Positions 18,019 to 27,214 are shown, numbered from the stretch's first letter. The stretch is DNA of 45,901 bases from SAR86 cluster bacterium (GCA_002746215.1 NVWI01000001.1:570376-616276); one strand, 5' to 3'. Numbers and translations: made by a program. The notes: generated by a model from the sequence alone, not told the origin.

Positions 18019-18474
18019 ATGTCTGAAGATTCATCACAGCCTAAGATTTCGCATCGAAAAAAAGCCAGAAATTTATTGGTTCAAGCGCTTTACCAATGGC
18101 AACTGGCCGATGGTTCAAGCAGCGATATAGAAGCACAATTTCGTGCAGATAATGCCGCTAAAATTGATTGGGACTTTTTTCACCAGGCGCTGGTTCATAT
18201 CATCACTAATACTGAGAAAGTTGATCAGACTTTTGCAGATAAGCTTGATCGTAAGTTAAATCAAATTGATCCTATTGAGCTGGCCCTTTTACGCTTAGGT
18301 AGTTTTGAATTTTCAGAACGTATTGATGTGCCTTATAAGGTCGTGATCAATGAATATGTTGATCTGGCAAAAAAATATGGTGCTACTGATAGCTATAAAT
18401 ATATCAATGGCGTCTTAGATAAACTTGCCAGAGATTTGCGGGCTTTGGAAATAAATAGAACCAGCGAGAGTTAG
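18019..18474 (+). CDS. nusB: Transcription antitermination protein NusB
   Basis: 151 aa, all-helical NusB fold. Recognisable parts are RKKARNLLVQALYQWQL at the start (RNA/boxA-binding arginine-rich region) and the C-terminal DVPYKVVINEYVDLAKKYG and YINGVLDKLARDLR. With NusE (S10) it binds boxA in rRNA leaders to form the antitermination complex. The ATG follows the ribH stop by 4 bases, so the genes are coupled. It is followed by a 105-base spacer in which no promoter is clear, then thiL. Confidence 0.96.
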   Translation: MSEDSSQPKISHRKKARNLLVQALYQWQLADGSSSDIEAQFRADNAAKIDWDFFHQALVHIITNTEKVDQTFADKLDRKLNQIDPIELALLRLGSFEFSERIDVPYKVVINEYVDLAKKYGATDSYKYINGVLDKLARDLRALEINRTSES

Positions 18475-18579
18475 CCGTTATTTCGGAACAGGCCGTAAAG
18501 ACATCCTTGGTGATTATGCTGAAGACGGTTCCTCAATAATCGCTAACTCCCGCTTCAATGAAGTGTTGAGGTAGGAATC

Positions 18580-19575
18580 TTGGCCATTTCAGAATTTGAT
18601 CTTATCAAGGACTATTTTAATAAGTCCGGTTTAATCCCAACAACGGAGCAGTCTGCAAGAATCCCTTTGGGAATAGGCGATGACTGCGCTGTGATTGACC
18701 TCCCTCCAGAAAGACTTTTAGCCGTATCCATGGACACTTTAGTCGCTGATGTGCATTTCCCAGCCAAGGCTGATTCTGGCTTAATTGCTCAACGCGCTTT
18801 GGCCGTTAATTTAAGTGATTTAGCTGCCATGGGGGCTGAGCCTTTAGCATTTACTCTTGCATTGAGTTTGCCGAAAGTAGAAGAGGCATGGCTACAAGGC
18901 TTTAGCTTGGGTCTGGAGCAAATGATTCAAAAGTATCGTTGCCCGCTTATCGGGGGGGATATTACGAAAGGGCCTTTAAGTATTACGATACAGGTCCATG
19001 GCTTGCTTGAGAGAGGCAAAATACTCAGGCGAGACAGCGCCAGGCCCGGCGAACTGGTTTATGTATCGGGTGAGTTAGGTGCAGCAGGTTTAGCTGTGAG
19101 TCTACTGGGCAATGGTATGTCTTTGGACAAGCCTGATACCAAAGAGCTTCACAGCGCATACTACCAGCCTGTTCCGCGAGTGATTCTGGGGCAAAGTATT
19201 GCAGGGATAGCCTCAGCCGCTATCGATATTTCTGATGGTTTAATGGCTGATCTCGGGCATATTGCTGAACAAAGTGGTGTTGGCATTGTACTAAATGCAA
19301 AGGCTATTCCTATTTCGAAGGCAGTGAAAAATTTCATGGGTGCAATGGGTGATAAAAGTAAGGGTTTGAATTTAGCTTTAACGGCGGGTGATGAATATGA
19401 ATTAGCCCTAACCGTTGCCGAGGATCAACAAGAAGAATTGCAACAAAAAGCGGCAGAAATTAATGTACCATTGACGCTAATAGGTCGAGTTGTAAAGGGT
19501 AGCAGGGTTAAGTGCCTGGATAGTGATGGGCGTGAAATTGACATAAAGAATTCAGGCTATCGGCATTTTAGTTAA
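18580..19575 (+). CDS. thiL: Thiamine-monophosphate kinase
   Basis: 331 aa. Typical motifs are EFDLIKDYF at the start, GIGDDCAV, SMDTLVADVHF, LSDLAAMGAEPLAF, GGDITKG (metal/ATP residues), SGELGAAG, and DISDGLMADLGH. It phosphorylates thiamine monophosphate to thiamine diphosphate, the cofactor of KorAB and transketolase encoded in this window. The start is TTG at 18580 with TGAGGTAGG upstream; no ATG exists near the family N-terminus. In many gammaproteobacteria pgpA follows directly, but here four transport and lipid genes intervene. Confidence 0.95.
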   Translation: MAISEFDLIKDYFNKSGLIPTTEQSARIPLGIGDDCAVIDLPPERLLAVSMDTLVADVHFPAKADSGLIAQRALAVNLSDLAAMGAEPLAFTLALSLPKVEEAWLQGFSLGLEQMIQKYRCPLIGGDITKGPLSITIQVHGLLERGKILRRDSARPGELVYVSGELGAAGLAVSLLGNGMSLDKPDTKELHSAYYQPVPRVILGQSIAGIASAAIDISDGLMADLGHIAEQSGVGIVLNAKAIPISKAVKNFMGAMGDKSKGLNLALTAGDEYELALTVAEDQQEELQQKAAEINVPLTLIGRVVKGSRVKCLDSDGREIDIKNSGYRHFS

Positions 19576-19639
19576 TTATTTTCATAGCAATAGCTTGAAT
19601 AGTTAGTTGGGTAGTTAAACAACAGGATAGGAAGTGCTT

Positions 19640-20572
19640 ATGCATAAAAGCATGCTTTTACCCATAGTCATTTTTCTGGTGGCTTGTGAAGAAATGGTAC
19701 CTGTTGCCGTTGGTTTGCTTGAATCAGACCGTGTCGAAATTTCAGTTGAAAGTTTTGAGCCCATTATTGCAATAAATGTTATTGAAGGTCAGACAGTCAG
19801 CGCTGGAGAGGTCTTACTGGCGCAAGATAATGTCCGCATCCTTGCCAGAGAAGCAGAAGCCAGGGCGTCGATTGCTAATCTGGAAGCGGTACTTGCCGAG
19901 CAGATAGCGGGCCCGCGTAATGAAGTTATTGAAGCAGCTCAGGCAACGCTCCGAGCTGTACAGGTTCAATACGAAATTAACCTCTTGGAATTAGGCAGAC
20001 TCGAACGCCTGGGAGCAGATGTTGCGACTCAGGAAAGAATCGATATTGCACGTTCGCAGCGCGACGCTTCACAAGCTAATATAGAACAGGCCAGTGCCAG
20101 ATTAAGAGAACTGGAAGCGGGAACCAGGCTTGAAAAAATAGAACAAACTCGCCAGCTCTTAGTCGGCGCAAATGCCAGACTTGACGTAATTTCAATAGAT
20201 AAAGCACGTTTAATCAGTCTAGCTCCAGTCGCTGCAATTATAGATTCTTTGCCTTTTGAGATTGGAGAACGCCCTCCCGTGGGCAGTGTTGTTGCCGTTC
20301 TTCTAACAGGGGAACAACCCTACGCCCGTGTTTATGTGCCTGAAGCTTTGCGTATTAATGTGAGACCTGGTACTCAGGTCAGTATTAAGGTTGATGGTAT
20401 AGAAACACCATTCGCTGGAACAGTGCGAAGAATTGCCAGTGAAGCTTCTTTTACCCCGTATTACTCCCTGACAGAAAGTGATCGTGGCAGGCTGAGTTAC
20501 CTTGCCGAGATAACACTTGAGACGCAAAGGGAAAGGTTGCCCGACGGCGTGCCAGTAGAAGTTATTTTTTAA
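19640..20572 (+). CDS. HlyD-family periplasmic adaptor, probable lipoprotein
   Basis: About 310 aa from the ATG at 19640 (GTG at 19634 is an alternative), with AGGATAGGAAG upstream. The N-terminus is a lipoprotein signal with lipobox LVAC. A biotinyl-lipoyl-like half (EPIIAINVIEGQTVSAGEVLLAQD) follows, then a long alpha-helical hairpin rich in Ala/Glu/Gln at about 60-175, then the barrel domain with PYARVYVPEALRINVRPG. This is the YbhG type of adaptor that works with ABC-2 exporters. The ATPase and permease genes follow at once, so it should bridge inner and outer membrane for efflux; no outer-membrane TolC-type gene is in the window, so a shared TolC is inferred. Confidence 0.87.
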   Translation: MHKSMLLPIVIFLVACEEMVPVAVGLLESDRVEISVESFEPIIAINVIEGQTVSAGEVLLAQDNVRILAREAEARASIANLEAVLAEQIAGPRNEVIEAAQATLRAVQVQYEINLLELGRLERLGADVATQERIDIARSQRDASQANIEQASARLRELEAGTRLEKIEQTRQLLVGANARLDVISIDKARLISLAPVAAIIDSLPFEIGERPPVGSVVAVLLTGEQPYARVYVPEALRINVRPGTQVSIKVDGIETPFAGTVRRIASEASFTPYYSLTESDRGRLSYLAEITLETQRERLPDGVPVEVIF

Positions 20573-20583
20573 ACGGTTTTATT

Positions 20584-21573
20584 TTGAATCCCTCACAAGA
20601 AAACTATGCAATCACGGCAACAGGGCTTAGCCGCCGTTTTGGCTCCTTGCTTGCCGTCAATAATATTAATTTAAAAATTCCGACAGGTTCTATTTATGGC
20701 TTTCTTGGGCCTAATGGTTCGGGAAAATCGACGACCATTCGAATGTTGTGTGGCTTGCTAACACCGTCTTCAGGCACGGTAGAGGTACTGGGTTTACAAA
20801 TTCCCAGACAAGCAGAAATTTTAAAACATCAGATTGGCTATATGACTCAGAAGTTCTCACTTTATGATGATTTAACGGTTAAAGAGAATCTGGCATTTGT
20901 TGGCGAGATATATGCCATCCCGCGGAAACAGAGAAAACAACGCGTCAATGAATTGCTCGAAGAGTTTGAGCTTTCATCTCAAGCGAAGCAACGTGCAGGA
21001 ACACTTAGTGGCGGTCAGCGTCAGCGTTTAGCTTTGGCCGCTGCAATTTTACATAAGCCGAGTTTACTGCTATTGGACGAGCCAACCAGTGCCGTTGATC
21101 CACAAAACCGGCGTGATTTCTGGGTGACCTTATTTTCCCTTGCCGAGCAAGGAACAACTATTCTGGTTTCTACTCATTACATGGATGAGGCTGAGCGTTG
21201 TCATCGTCTGGCAATTTTGGATGAAGGCGTCATTGTTGCTGATGACACACCAAAAAACCTGGGTGAAAACATTGATATGAATGTTTATGAGGTCATCACT
21301 GAAAAGGCCAATGAAGCCAGAATCGCCTTATTAAAATTAGCTGAAGTATTCAGTGTGACTCAGGTGGGGCTACATTTACGTGTGTTGATGCCAAAATCAG
21401 TTGCTGATTCCTTACAAAAAGTGGAAGCAATCTTACACCGTAATGGATTAACCGGAACTGTTGCTGAAATTGAACCAAATCTGGAAGATGTTTTTGTAGC
21501 AGTAACGGAAAAACACAGAAAAGAACAGAGGCAGGAACGTACAAAAGGCAAAGGGCAGGAAGTCGTCTCATGA
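20584..21573 (+). CDS. ABC transporter ATP-binding protein (ABC-2 exporter)
   Basis: 329 aa. One nucleotide-binding domain: Walker A GPNGSGKST, Q-loop YMTQKFSLYDDLTV, signature LSGGQRQRLALAAA, Walker B LLLLDEPTSAVDP, and His-loop STHYMDEAERC. Its length and C-terminal extension resemble the DrrA/CcmA/YbhF-half ATPases of drug or lipid-type exporters. The start is TTG at 20584, 11 bases after the adaptor stop, and there is no closer in-frame ATG before the fold begins. The stop overlaps the permease ATG (ATGA). The C-terminus is very Lys/Glu/Arg rich. Substrate unknown. Confidence 0.93.
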   Translation: MNPSQENYAITATGLSRRFGSLLAVNNINLKIPTGSIYGFLGPNGSGKSTTIRMLCGLLTPSSGTVEVLGLQIPRQAEILKHQIGYMTQKFSLYDDLTVKENLAFVGEIYAIPRKQRKQRVNELLEEFELSSQAKQRAGTLSGGQRQRLALAAAILHKPSLLLLDEPTSAVDPQNRRDFWVTLFSLAEQGTTILVSTHYMDEAERCHRLAILDEGVIVADDTPKNLGENIDMNVYEVITEKANEARIALLKLAEVFSVTQVGLHLRVLMPKSVADSLQKVEAILHRNGLTGTVAEIEPNLEDVFVAVTEKHRKEQRQERTKGKGQEVVS

Positions 21574-22688
21574 AATCTTTGCTGCGACTCTACGCTATTT
21601 TTCATAAGGAATTTACTCAGCTACTAAGAGACAGGCTGACTTTTGGCATGATCGTCGGCATCCCCCTGATTCAATTAGTGCTCTTTGGTTTTGCAATAAA
21701 TACAGATGTGCGCAATTTAACGGCAGCGCTTGTTGACCAGGCTGATACATCACTTTCGCGCCAAATGGTGAGTGATATGACGGCATCACAGGTTGTTGAT
21801 TTTCAGTATCGAGTCGCGACAATTGAAGAGTTAACTACATTGATGGATCAAGGGAGTATCTCCATTGGTTTGTATATACCACCAGATTTTGATCGGCGTA
21901 TTTTAGATAGAAACAGAGTCGGAGCCGGCGGCAACAGAGCGGCAGCGCAGATTTTGGTAGATGGTACTGATCCCATCATCCTTGGCGTTGGTCGACAGTT
22001 AGCGAATATTCCTGTGAGCTTTGACAGCACAAGACGATTACAAGGTTCGGTCGGTTTAGAGGTCAGAAATTTTTATAATCCAGAGCGACGTTCAGCCGTC
22101 AATATTGTGCCGGGTTTGATAGGCGTTATATTAACCATGACAATGGTGCTGTTTACAGCTGTCGCTATAGTAAGAGAGAAAGAGCGCGGCAATATGGAGT
22201 TTTTAATCAATACGCCGGTTAAATCTCTGGAATTGATGCTAGGAAAAATACTGCCTTATGTCGTAATTGGCTTTATCCAGGTTAGCCTAATTTTAATATT
22301 AGGCTGGTTTTTGTTCAGGGTGCCGGTGCAAGGCAGTCTAATTGATGTGTATCTAGCTACCATGGTCTTTATTGCAGCAAATCTCGCGCTGGGCTTATTG
22401 ATTTCAACGTCAGCACAAACCCAGTTTCAGGCAATGCAAATGACTTTTTTCTTTTTTCTGCCTTCCATCTTGCTCTCTGGTTTTATGTTCCCCTTTGATG
22501 GCATGCCAAAAGCGGCTCAAGCTATAGCTGAAGTACTGCCTTTAACGCATTTTAATCGTATTATTCGAAATATAATGTTGCGCGGGGCAGAGATTGATTT
22601 TTTGAGTTCAGATATACTGGCGCTTTTAGCGTTCGCCTTCATAGCATTGAGTATTGCTATAATGCGTTTTAATAAACGGCTGGATTGA
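21570..22688 (+). CDS. ABC-2 type transporter permease
   Basis: 372 aa. It starts with the family's AIFHKEFTQLLRDRLTFGMI, TM1 at about 25-45, then a large extracytoplasmic domain of about 130 residues, then five or so helices in the C-terminal half (from about 178) with the MVLFTAVAIVREKERGNMEFLINTPV loop diagnostic of YhhJ/YbhS/YbhR permeases. It overlaps the ATPase gene by 4 bases. Together with the adaptor and ATPase it forms a complete inner-membrane exporter of the kind linked with drug or amphiphile efflux; a homodimer is likely because only one permease is encoded. Confidence 0.92.
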   Translation: MKSLLRLYAIFHKEFTQLLRDRLTFGMIVGIPLIQLVLFGFAINTDVRNLTAALVDQADTSLSRQMVSDMTASQVVDFQYRVATIEELTTLMDQGSISIGLYIPPDFDRRILDRNRVGAGGNRAAAQILVDGTDPIILGVGRQLANIPVSFDSTRRLQGSVGLEVRNFYNPERRSAVNIVPGLIGVILTMTMVLFTAVAIVREKERGNMEFLINTPVKSLELMLGKILPYVVIGFIQVSLILILGWFLFRVPVQGSLIDVYLATMVFIAANLALGLLISTSAQTQFQAMQMTFFFFLPSILLSGFMFPFDGMPKAAQAIAEVLPLTHFNRIIRNIMLRGAEIDFLSSDILALLAFAFIALSIAIMRFNKRLD

Positions 22689-22706
22689 TGATAAGTATTA
22701 ACAGAG

Positions 22707-22766
22707 GGTGTCAGAGTGATTTAGCAATCAAGCAACCTGACCCCTTGATTTATGACCCCTTGATTT
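22707..22766. repeat. GGTGTCAGAGT-family repeat with tandem 14-bp duplicate
   Basis: The motif GGTGTCAGAGTGATT at 22707-22721 is followed by an exact direct repeat, TGACCCCTTGATTT, at 22738-22751 and 22753-22766. GGGTGTCAG and CTGACCCC also form a loose inverted repeat. The block lies between the permease and the desaturase genes and belongs with the similar motifs at 3660, 24486, 27173, 39863, 41391 and 41460. Confidence 0.6.
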
Positions 22767-22784
22767 TATAGGCTCACGTTTTTT

Positions 22785-23564
22785 ATGTTTAGATTTCCCC
22801 CTGACAGACTCCCGGTTTTTCTTGTCCTGGCATTTAGTATGATCGATTTCAGCGTCTATTTTCTGGTCGATAATATGGTCTGGCTGATCGGCTATTTGCT
22901 GCTCATGATTATTCCACGTAGCTTAATTTGTGCCTGGAATCATCATCACCAGCATACTCCCACCTTTTATGCTAAACCGCTCAATCACATCCTTGAATTT
23001 TTCTACGCGCTACATACTGGCGCGACCACCAACCTCTGGGTATTGCATCATGTACTCGGGCATCATAGACATTTTCTGGATCAATCCCTCGATGAAAGTG
23101 CCTGGCAGTCTAAGGACGGAAAAATAATGAGCGCTCTAAAATACACCCTGGTAATTGCCGCTACGGCATATTTCCGAGGATTCCAGGTTGGCAAGAAATT
23201 TACCCGAGTACAACGCAATTTTGTATTTTATTCACTACTGACCTTATTGGGCATTATCCTGCTGTGTTGGTTCCGACTGGTTCCGGCTCTTCTAGTGTTT
23301 GTAGTGCCGATGATTATTAGCCTGCTGTTTACCGCTTGGGTAACTTACGATCATCATGCTGGTCTTGATACGGATGATCAGTTTCAAGCGTCTTATAACA
23401 ATACTAATCGCTTCTTTAACCTGATGACCGGCAATCTGGGTTATCACACTGCGCATCACTACCAACAAGGCTTGCATTGGTCGAAACTTCCCGCGTTACA
23501 TGAAAAGATCAAACATCAAATTCCTGAAAAACTAATGAGGGATGCTCTGTTCGTTATTGCATAA
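22785..23564 (+). CDS. Membrane fatty acid desaturase-family protein
   Basis: 259 aa. It is hydrophobic, with several membrane helices and the three histidine boxes of the di-iron desaturase/hydroxylase family: HHHQH near 47-51, HHVLGHHRH near 87-95, and HTAHHYQQGLHW near 220-231. It should act on lipid acyl chains or other hydrophobic substrates at the inner membrane, needing electrons from a ferredoxin-like donor. It is shorter than the usual DesA (about 300-400 aa). It sits between the exporter operon and pgpA with repeat sequence before it, so its own promoter is likely. The exact substrate (fatty acid, carotenoid, alkane) cannot be told. Confidence 0.8.
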   Translation: MFRFPPDRLPVFLVLAFSMIDFSVYFLVDNMVWLIGYLLLMIIPRSLICAWNHHHQHTPTFYAKPLNHILEFFYALHTGATTNLWVLHHVLGHHRHFLDQSLDESAWQSKDGKIMSALKYTLVIAATAYFRGFQVGKKFTRVQRNFVFYSLLTLLGIILLCWFRLVPALLVFVVPMIISLLFTAWVTYDHHAGLDTDDQFQASYNNTNRFFNLMTGNLGYHTAHHYQQGLHWSKLPALHEKIKHQIPEKLMRDALFVIA

Positions 23565-23574
23565 ATTCCATCTC

Positions 23575-24054
23575 ATGCCCTCCTTGAAAAAAACGGTTTT
23601 TACTCATCCGGTGCATTTCCTGGCATTCGGCTTTGGTAGTGGCTTATCGCCCAAAGCACCAGGTACGGCAGGCACTGTTGTTGCGGTTATTCTCTATCTG
23701 TTGCTAGCCCAATTGCCGCTGTTAGCTTATTTGGGGATGTTACTTGTCACTTTTGCAGTGGGAATCTATATCTGTGGCCGTAGCTCAAAATTACTCGGTG
23801 TGCATGATCATGGCGGCATAGTCTGGGATGAGTTTGTTGGTTACTGGATTACCATGCTGGTGGCTCCCAGCGGCTGGGAATGGATAATTATTGGTTTTAT
23901 TTTGTTTCGTCTTTTCGATATTTTGAAACCCTTTCCGATTAATGTGTTTGATAAACATGTGCACGGAGGCCTGGGAATTATGCTCGATGATGCCATTGCA
24001 GGTAGCTTTGCCTGGTTGTGTTTGCAGTTAATCGCTATTGGGGTTGCTGCTTGA
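23575..24054 (+). CDS. pgpA: Phosphatidylglycerophosphatase A
   Basis: About 159 aa from the ATG at 23575 (MPSLKKTVF); an ATG at 23542 would add 11 residues and overlap the desaturase gene. The motif [17 protein letters not shown] and the metal-site segment [11 protein letters not shown] are characteristic, as is [13 protein letters not shown]. It dephosphorylates phosphatidylglycerol phosphate to phosphatidylglycerol at the inner membrane. The family normally follows thiL; here four genes separate them. Its TGA overlaps the TTG of the next gene. Confidence 0.94.
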   Translation: MPSLKKTVFTHPVHFLAFGFGSGLSPKAPGTAGTVVAVILYLLLAQLPLLAYLGMLLVTFAVGIYICGRSSKLLGVHDHGGIVWDEFVGYWITMLVAPSGWEWIIIGFILFRLFDILKPFPINVFDKHVHGGLGIMLDDAIAGSFAWLCLQLIAIGVAA

Positions 24055-24506
24055 AAATCTGGATTGATGCAGATGCCTGTCCCATAGTAATCAAAGATAT
24101 CTTATTTAAGGCAGCTGAAAGAACTCAGACGGAATTAACCCTGGTCGCGAATCAGTCAATCCGTGTATCTGGTTCTCGTTATATCAATGCCATTCAAGTG
24201 AAAGCAGGTTTTGATGTGGCAGATGATGAAATTGTTAAATTGCTACAAGAGGGTGATCTGGTTATTACTTCTGACATTCCATTAGCAGACGAAGTAATAG
24301 AAAAAGGTGGACAGGCCTTGAGTCCTCGTGGAGAACTCTATACTTCCAGCAATATAAAAAGTCGCCTAAATATGCGTGATTTTATGGATACTATGCGGGC
24401 CAGTGGTGAGCACACAGGAGGGCCGGCGCCTCTTAATCAAAATGATCGACAACAATTTGCGAACCACCTTGACAGAATATTGCAAAAACATAAGGTGTCA
24501 GAGTAA
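24051..24506 (+). CDS. YaiI/YqxD family (DUF188) protein
   Basis: About 151 aa from a TTG at 24051, which overlaps the pgpA stop as TTGA; a frame starting at an ATG at 24018 would overlap pgpA by 37 bases and add residues absent from relatives. The sequence closely tracks E. coli Yai[53 protein letters not shown] and [12 protein letters not shown]. This is a NYN/PIN-like fold of unknown function, with conserved aspartates suggesting a metal-dependent nuclease site. The last codons (GTGTCAGAGTAA, giving VSE and stop) fall inside a repeat motif, so the C-terminus is supplied by the repeat. Confidence 0.88.
   Translation: MKIWIDADACPIVIKDILFKAAERTQTELTLVANQSIRVSGSRYINAIQVKAGFDVADDEIVKLLQEGDLVITSDIPLADEVIEKGGQALSPRGELYTSSNIKSRLNMRDFMDTMRASGEHTGGPAPLNQNDRQQFANHLDRILQKHKVSE
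24486..24506 (+). repeat. Left arm of 21-bp inverted repeat flanking the GGDEF-EAL gene
   Basis: AAACATAAGGTGTCAGAGTAA; its reverse complement occurs at 27173-27193 with one mismatch (20 of 21, the inner 15 bases exact). It includes the stop codon of the YaiI-family gene. Confidence 0.85.
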
Positions 24507-24638
24507 ATTGATGGTAGAAATAATTTCTTTAGTGGAAAGCTTGTATAAAAGCTCATCATTTTAAAACTAATAGATTCTCTAGACCTTGCCCAGAAAAAAC
24601 GCTAAAACGACGACTTCCCAAATAGTGGATATGTAGAT

Positions 24639-27068
24639 ATGCTTTTAGGAAATAAAATTATTGTAGTCATCTTTTTTGTTTTTGGCGCATACATAACGCT
24701 TGATTACTTTTCTCTGATACGAACTATTACTCCCGCATTTGATAACCTGGAAGTTGAGGACGCCCGCCGCAATAATACCCGACTGATTAATACTATTGAT
24801 AATGAGATAGAGGCGCTTGTCACTTTTACAATCGACTGGGGAGAATGGAATCTAACTTACAAGTATATGGATGACCGCAACGAAGACTATATTCAGGATA
24901 ATTATCTACCTGCCTTGAGTCTCTTTCAAGACGAAAAATTAGAGTTAATTTTTCTTGTTGATATGGATGGCAACCTTGCTTGGGGAAGAGTATATGACCC
25001 AGCGACGGAATCAATGGTCGATTTGTCCTATTTCTTCTCTTCAATTGATACATTACTTCAGTCTTTCTTATCACGAACCAGCCTTGACCATAATGAAAAT
25101 GGAATTATTTCAACTAATTTAGGCCCTATGCTTATTGCTTCAAATGCCATTTCGACCAATGATGGCGAAAGCACGATGAGAGGTGCTCTTTTGATGGGGC
25201 GGCTGTTAAATGATTCGATGCTCGAAACTCTGATGAAGCAAACCCAATTGGATATAACGTACTGGCCTTTGCAAGGTTCTGATAGTGCAGTATTGGGTAT
25301 TGAAGGCTTGGCTACTCTGCCAGGTGAAGGTGAAATTATCACTAATGTCAGCGATGAAAATATTCTTTTGACATATTCATACCTTCCTTATCTTTACGGA
25401 GGAGGGCTGCTGTTTCGAGTAGAGACACCAAGGTTGATAAGTAGTATAGGTAACGCGACTGTTCGACTTATGCTGACCTCGAATATCATTTTTTTCACCA
25501 TCATAATGATAATTTTATTTTTGTTGTTACGTCATATAGTGACCAAGCCATTAACCAATCTTCGCGAAAAAATTGCTGAAATTGAAATTGAACCACATCT
25601 AGATGCCTTGTCTTTTAAAAGATTATTCACCGATCGTAATGATGAAATTGGTGACCTCGAAACAGAATTTGACCTCTTATTGGGAAATCTAGCGAAGAAG
25701 AATAGTAAGCTGCAAATTGAAATTGATGAGCGGAGGAAAATGGAAGCTCAACTTTTATATTATGCTAGCCATGATCCTCTGACAGGGTTAATGAATCGAA
25801 GAGGAATAGAAGAGCGTCTTGAACAAGTACTTTCAATGCTTCAGGTACATGCAGATGAACACGTCTTGTGTTTTTTGGATCTGGATCAATTCAAGGTGGT
25901 TAATGATAGTTGTGGCCATATTGCTGGCGATAAATTGTTAAAAAAATTGAGTGTCGAACTGCAAGCTGTAATAAGAAACAATGATGTCCTGGTTCGATTT
26001 GGCGGAGATGAATTTGCCGTATTAATGGAAGATTGCTCAATTGATCAAGCTTATGCTGTTGCCAGTTCGATGTTGAAGGCTGTTCAGGATTATCAATTTA
26101 TTTGGGAAAGTTATTCTTTTAGGGTTGGGGCTAGTATTGGTCTGGTTGCGATTACGCATGCGACACCAATAGATCTTATCGAAATATTTAAGCAAGCAGA
26201 TACCGCTTGTTATATCGCTAAGGATCAAGGTAGAAACCGTATTCATATTTATCATAGTGAGGACATTGAAACGGCTCATCGTCATGGCCACATGCAATGG
26301 GTCAACCGTATTAATAAAGCCTTGGAGAAAGACCTGTTTTGTCTTTACGCCCAGCCGATAGCATTGTTACGAGATAATTCCATGAATCACTATGAATTCC
26401 TGATCAGAATGAAGAGTGAGACAGGTGGAATTTTCACACCTGATAATTTTTTACCCATAGCTGAACGTTATAGGCTTATTTCAAAAATTGATTACTGGGT
26501 TGTTGAGAATGTGTTTCGCCTGCTATCTGAAAATCCTCAATTTATGGGAGAAGTGGATTTTTGTTCTTTTAATATTTCTGGGCAATCTATTACGAAGGCT
26601 GATTTCCTTGCTTTTATTCTCGTCCAGCTTGAAAAATTTGGAATCGAAGGGAATAAAATTTGTTTTGAAATCACCGAGACCTCAGTAATTTCGAACTTTG
26701 ACTCCGCAAAAGAGTTTATTACAACACTTAAGGAAGTAGGCTGTCGATTTGCTCTGGATGATTTTGGTAGCGGCTTATCTTCTTTTGCTTATTTAAAGAA
26801 CCTTGATGTGGATTATTTAAAAATTGATGGTGTTTTTGTTAAAGACATTGCGAATGATCCAATTGACCTTGCGATGGTTAAATCAATAAATGAAGTAGGT
26901 CATATTATAGGGTTAGAGACCATTGCAGAATTTGTTGAGGATGATAAATCTATCGCCATTCTAAAGGAGATAGGCATTGATTTTGTGCAGGGCAATGCGA
27001 TTGGGGAAGCTCAGGCTATTGAAGGAATACTTGCGGCAATTTCCAGGCCAACCTCATCCCTTTCCTGA
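24639..27068 (+). CDS. CHASE4-HAMP-GGDEF-EAL dual c-di-GMP enzyme
   Basis: 809 aa. TM1 lies at about 5-27. A CHASE4-like periplasmic sensor follows at about 45-270 (FTIDWGEWNLTYKYMDDRNEDY), then TM2 at about 280-302 and HAMP at about 303-365. The GGDEF domain (about 375-545) has SHDPLTGLMNRRG, FLDLDQFKVVNDSCGH and intact GGDEF after VRFG. The EAL domain (about 550-800) has EFLIR in place of EALLR but keeps the essential Glu, Leu and Arg, plus FNISGQS, EITET, DDFGSG, KIDGVFVKD and ETIAEFVE. Both synthesis and hydrolysis residues appear present; which activity dominates cannot be told. No clear I-site is seen (residues before GGDEF read NNDVLVRF). It is bracketed by an inverted repeat and converges on the cyclase-FHA gene. 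Confidence 0.92.
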   Translation: MLLGNKIIVVIFFVFGAYITLDYFSLIRTITPAFDNLEVEDARRNNTRLINTIDNEIEALVTFTIDWGEWNLTYKYMDDRNEDYIQDNYLPALSLFQDEKLELIFLVDMDGNLAWGRVYDPATESMVDLSYFFSSIDTLLQSFLSRTSLDHNENGIISTNLGPMLIASNAISTNDGESTMRGALLMGRLLNDSMLETLMKQTQLDITYWPLQGSDSAVLGIEGLATLPGEGEIITNVSDENILLTYSYLPYLYGGGLLFRVETPRLISSIGNATVRLMLTSNIIFFTIIMIILFLLLRHIVTKPLTNLREKIAEIEIEPHLDALSFKRLFTDRNDEIGDLETEFDLLLGNLAKKNSKLQIEIDERRKMEAQLLYYASHDPLTGLMNRRGIEERLEQVLSMLQVHADEHVLCFLDLDQFKVVNDSCGHIAGDKLLKKLSVELQAVIRNNDVLVRFGGDEFAVLMEDCSIDQAYAVASSMLKAVQDYQFIWESYSFRVGASIGLVAITHATPIDLIEIFKQADTACYIAKDQGRNRIHIYHSEDIETAHRHGHMQWVNRINKALEKDLFCLYAQPIALLRDNSMNHYEFLIRMKSETGGIFTPDNFLPIAERYRLISKIDYWVVENVFRLLSENPQFMGEVDFCSFNISGQSITKADFLAFILVQLEKFGIEGNKICFEITETSVISNFDSAKEFITTLKEVGCRFALDDFGSGLSSFAYLKNLDVDYLKIDGVFVKDIANDPIDLAMVKSINEVGHIIGLETIAEFVEDDKSIAILKEIGIDFVQGNAIGEAQAIEGILAAISRPTSSLS

Positions 27069-27172
27069 GGTGCTGGCTCTTCTTTTTTTAAGTCTAAGAG
27101 TAGACATCAATCCAGCCAATGGTGATTTTTATTCACTTTTTTATAAGGTTTACTACGAGCTGCGGCATAAAG

Positions 27173-27193
27173 TTACTCTGACACCTTGTGTTT
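27173..27193 (-). repeat. Right arm of 21-bp inverted repeat flanking the GGDEF-EAL gene
   Basis: TTACTCTGACACCTTGTGTTT, the near-exact reverse complement of 24486-24506. It lies between the convergent GGDEF-EAL and cyclase-FHA genes, 105 bases after the former's stop. Confidence 0.85.
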
Positions 27194-27214
27194 AATCGGG
27201 TGCGGATTATCAGT

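Noticed and set aside
24486-27193. Insertion sequence around the GGDEF-EAL gene
   Set aside because: No transposase and no clear target duplication; kept only as an inverted-repeat observation.
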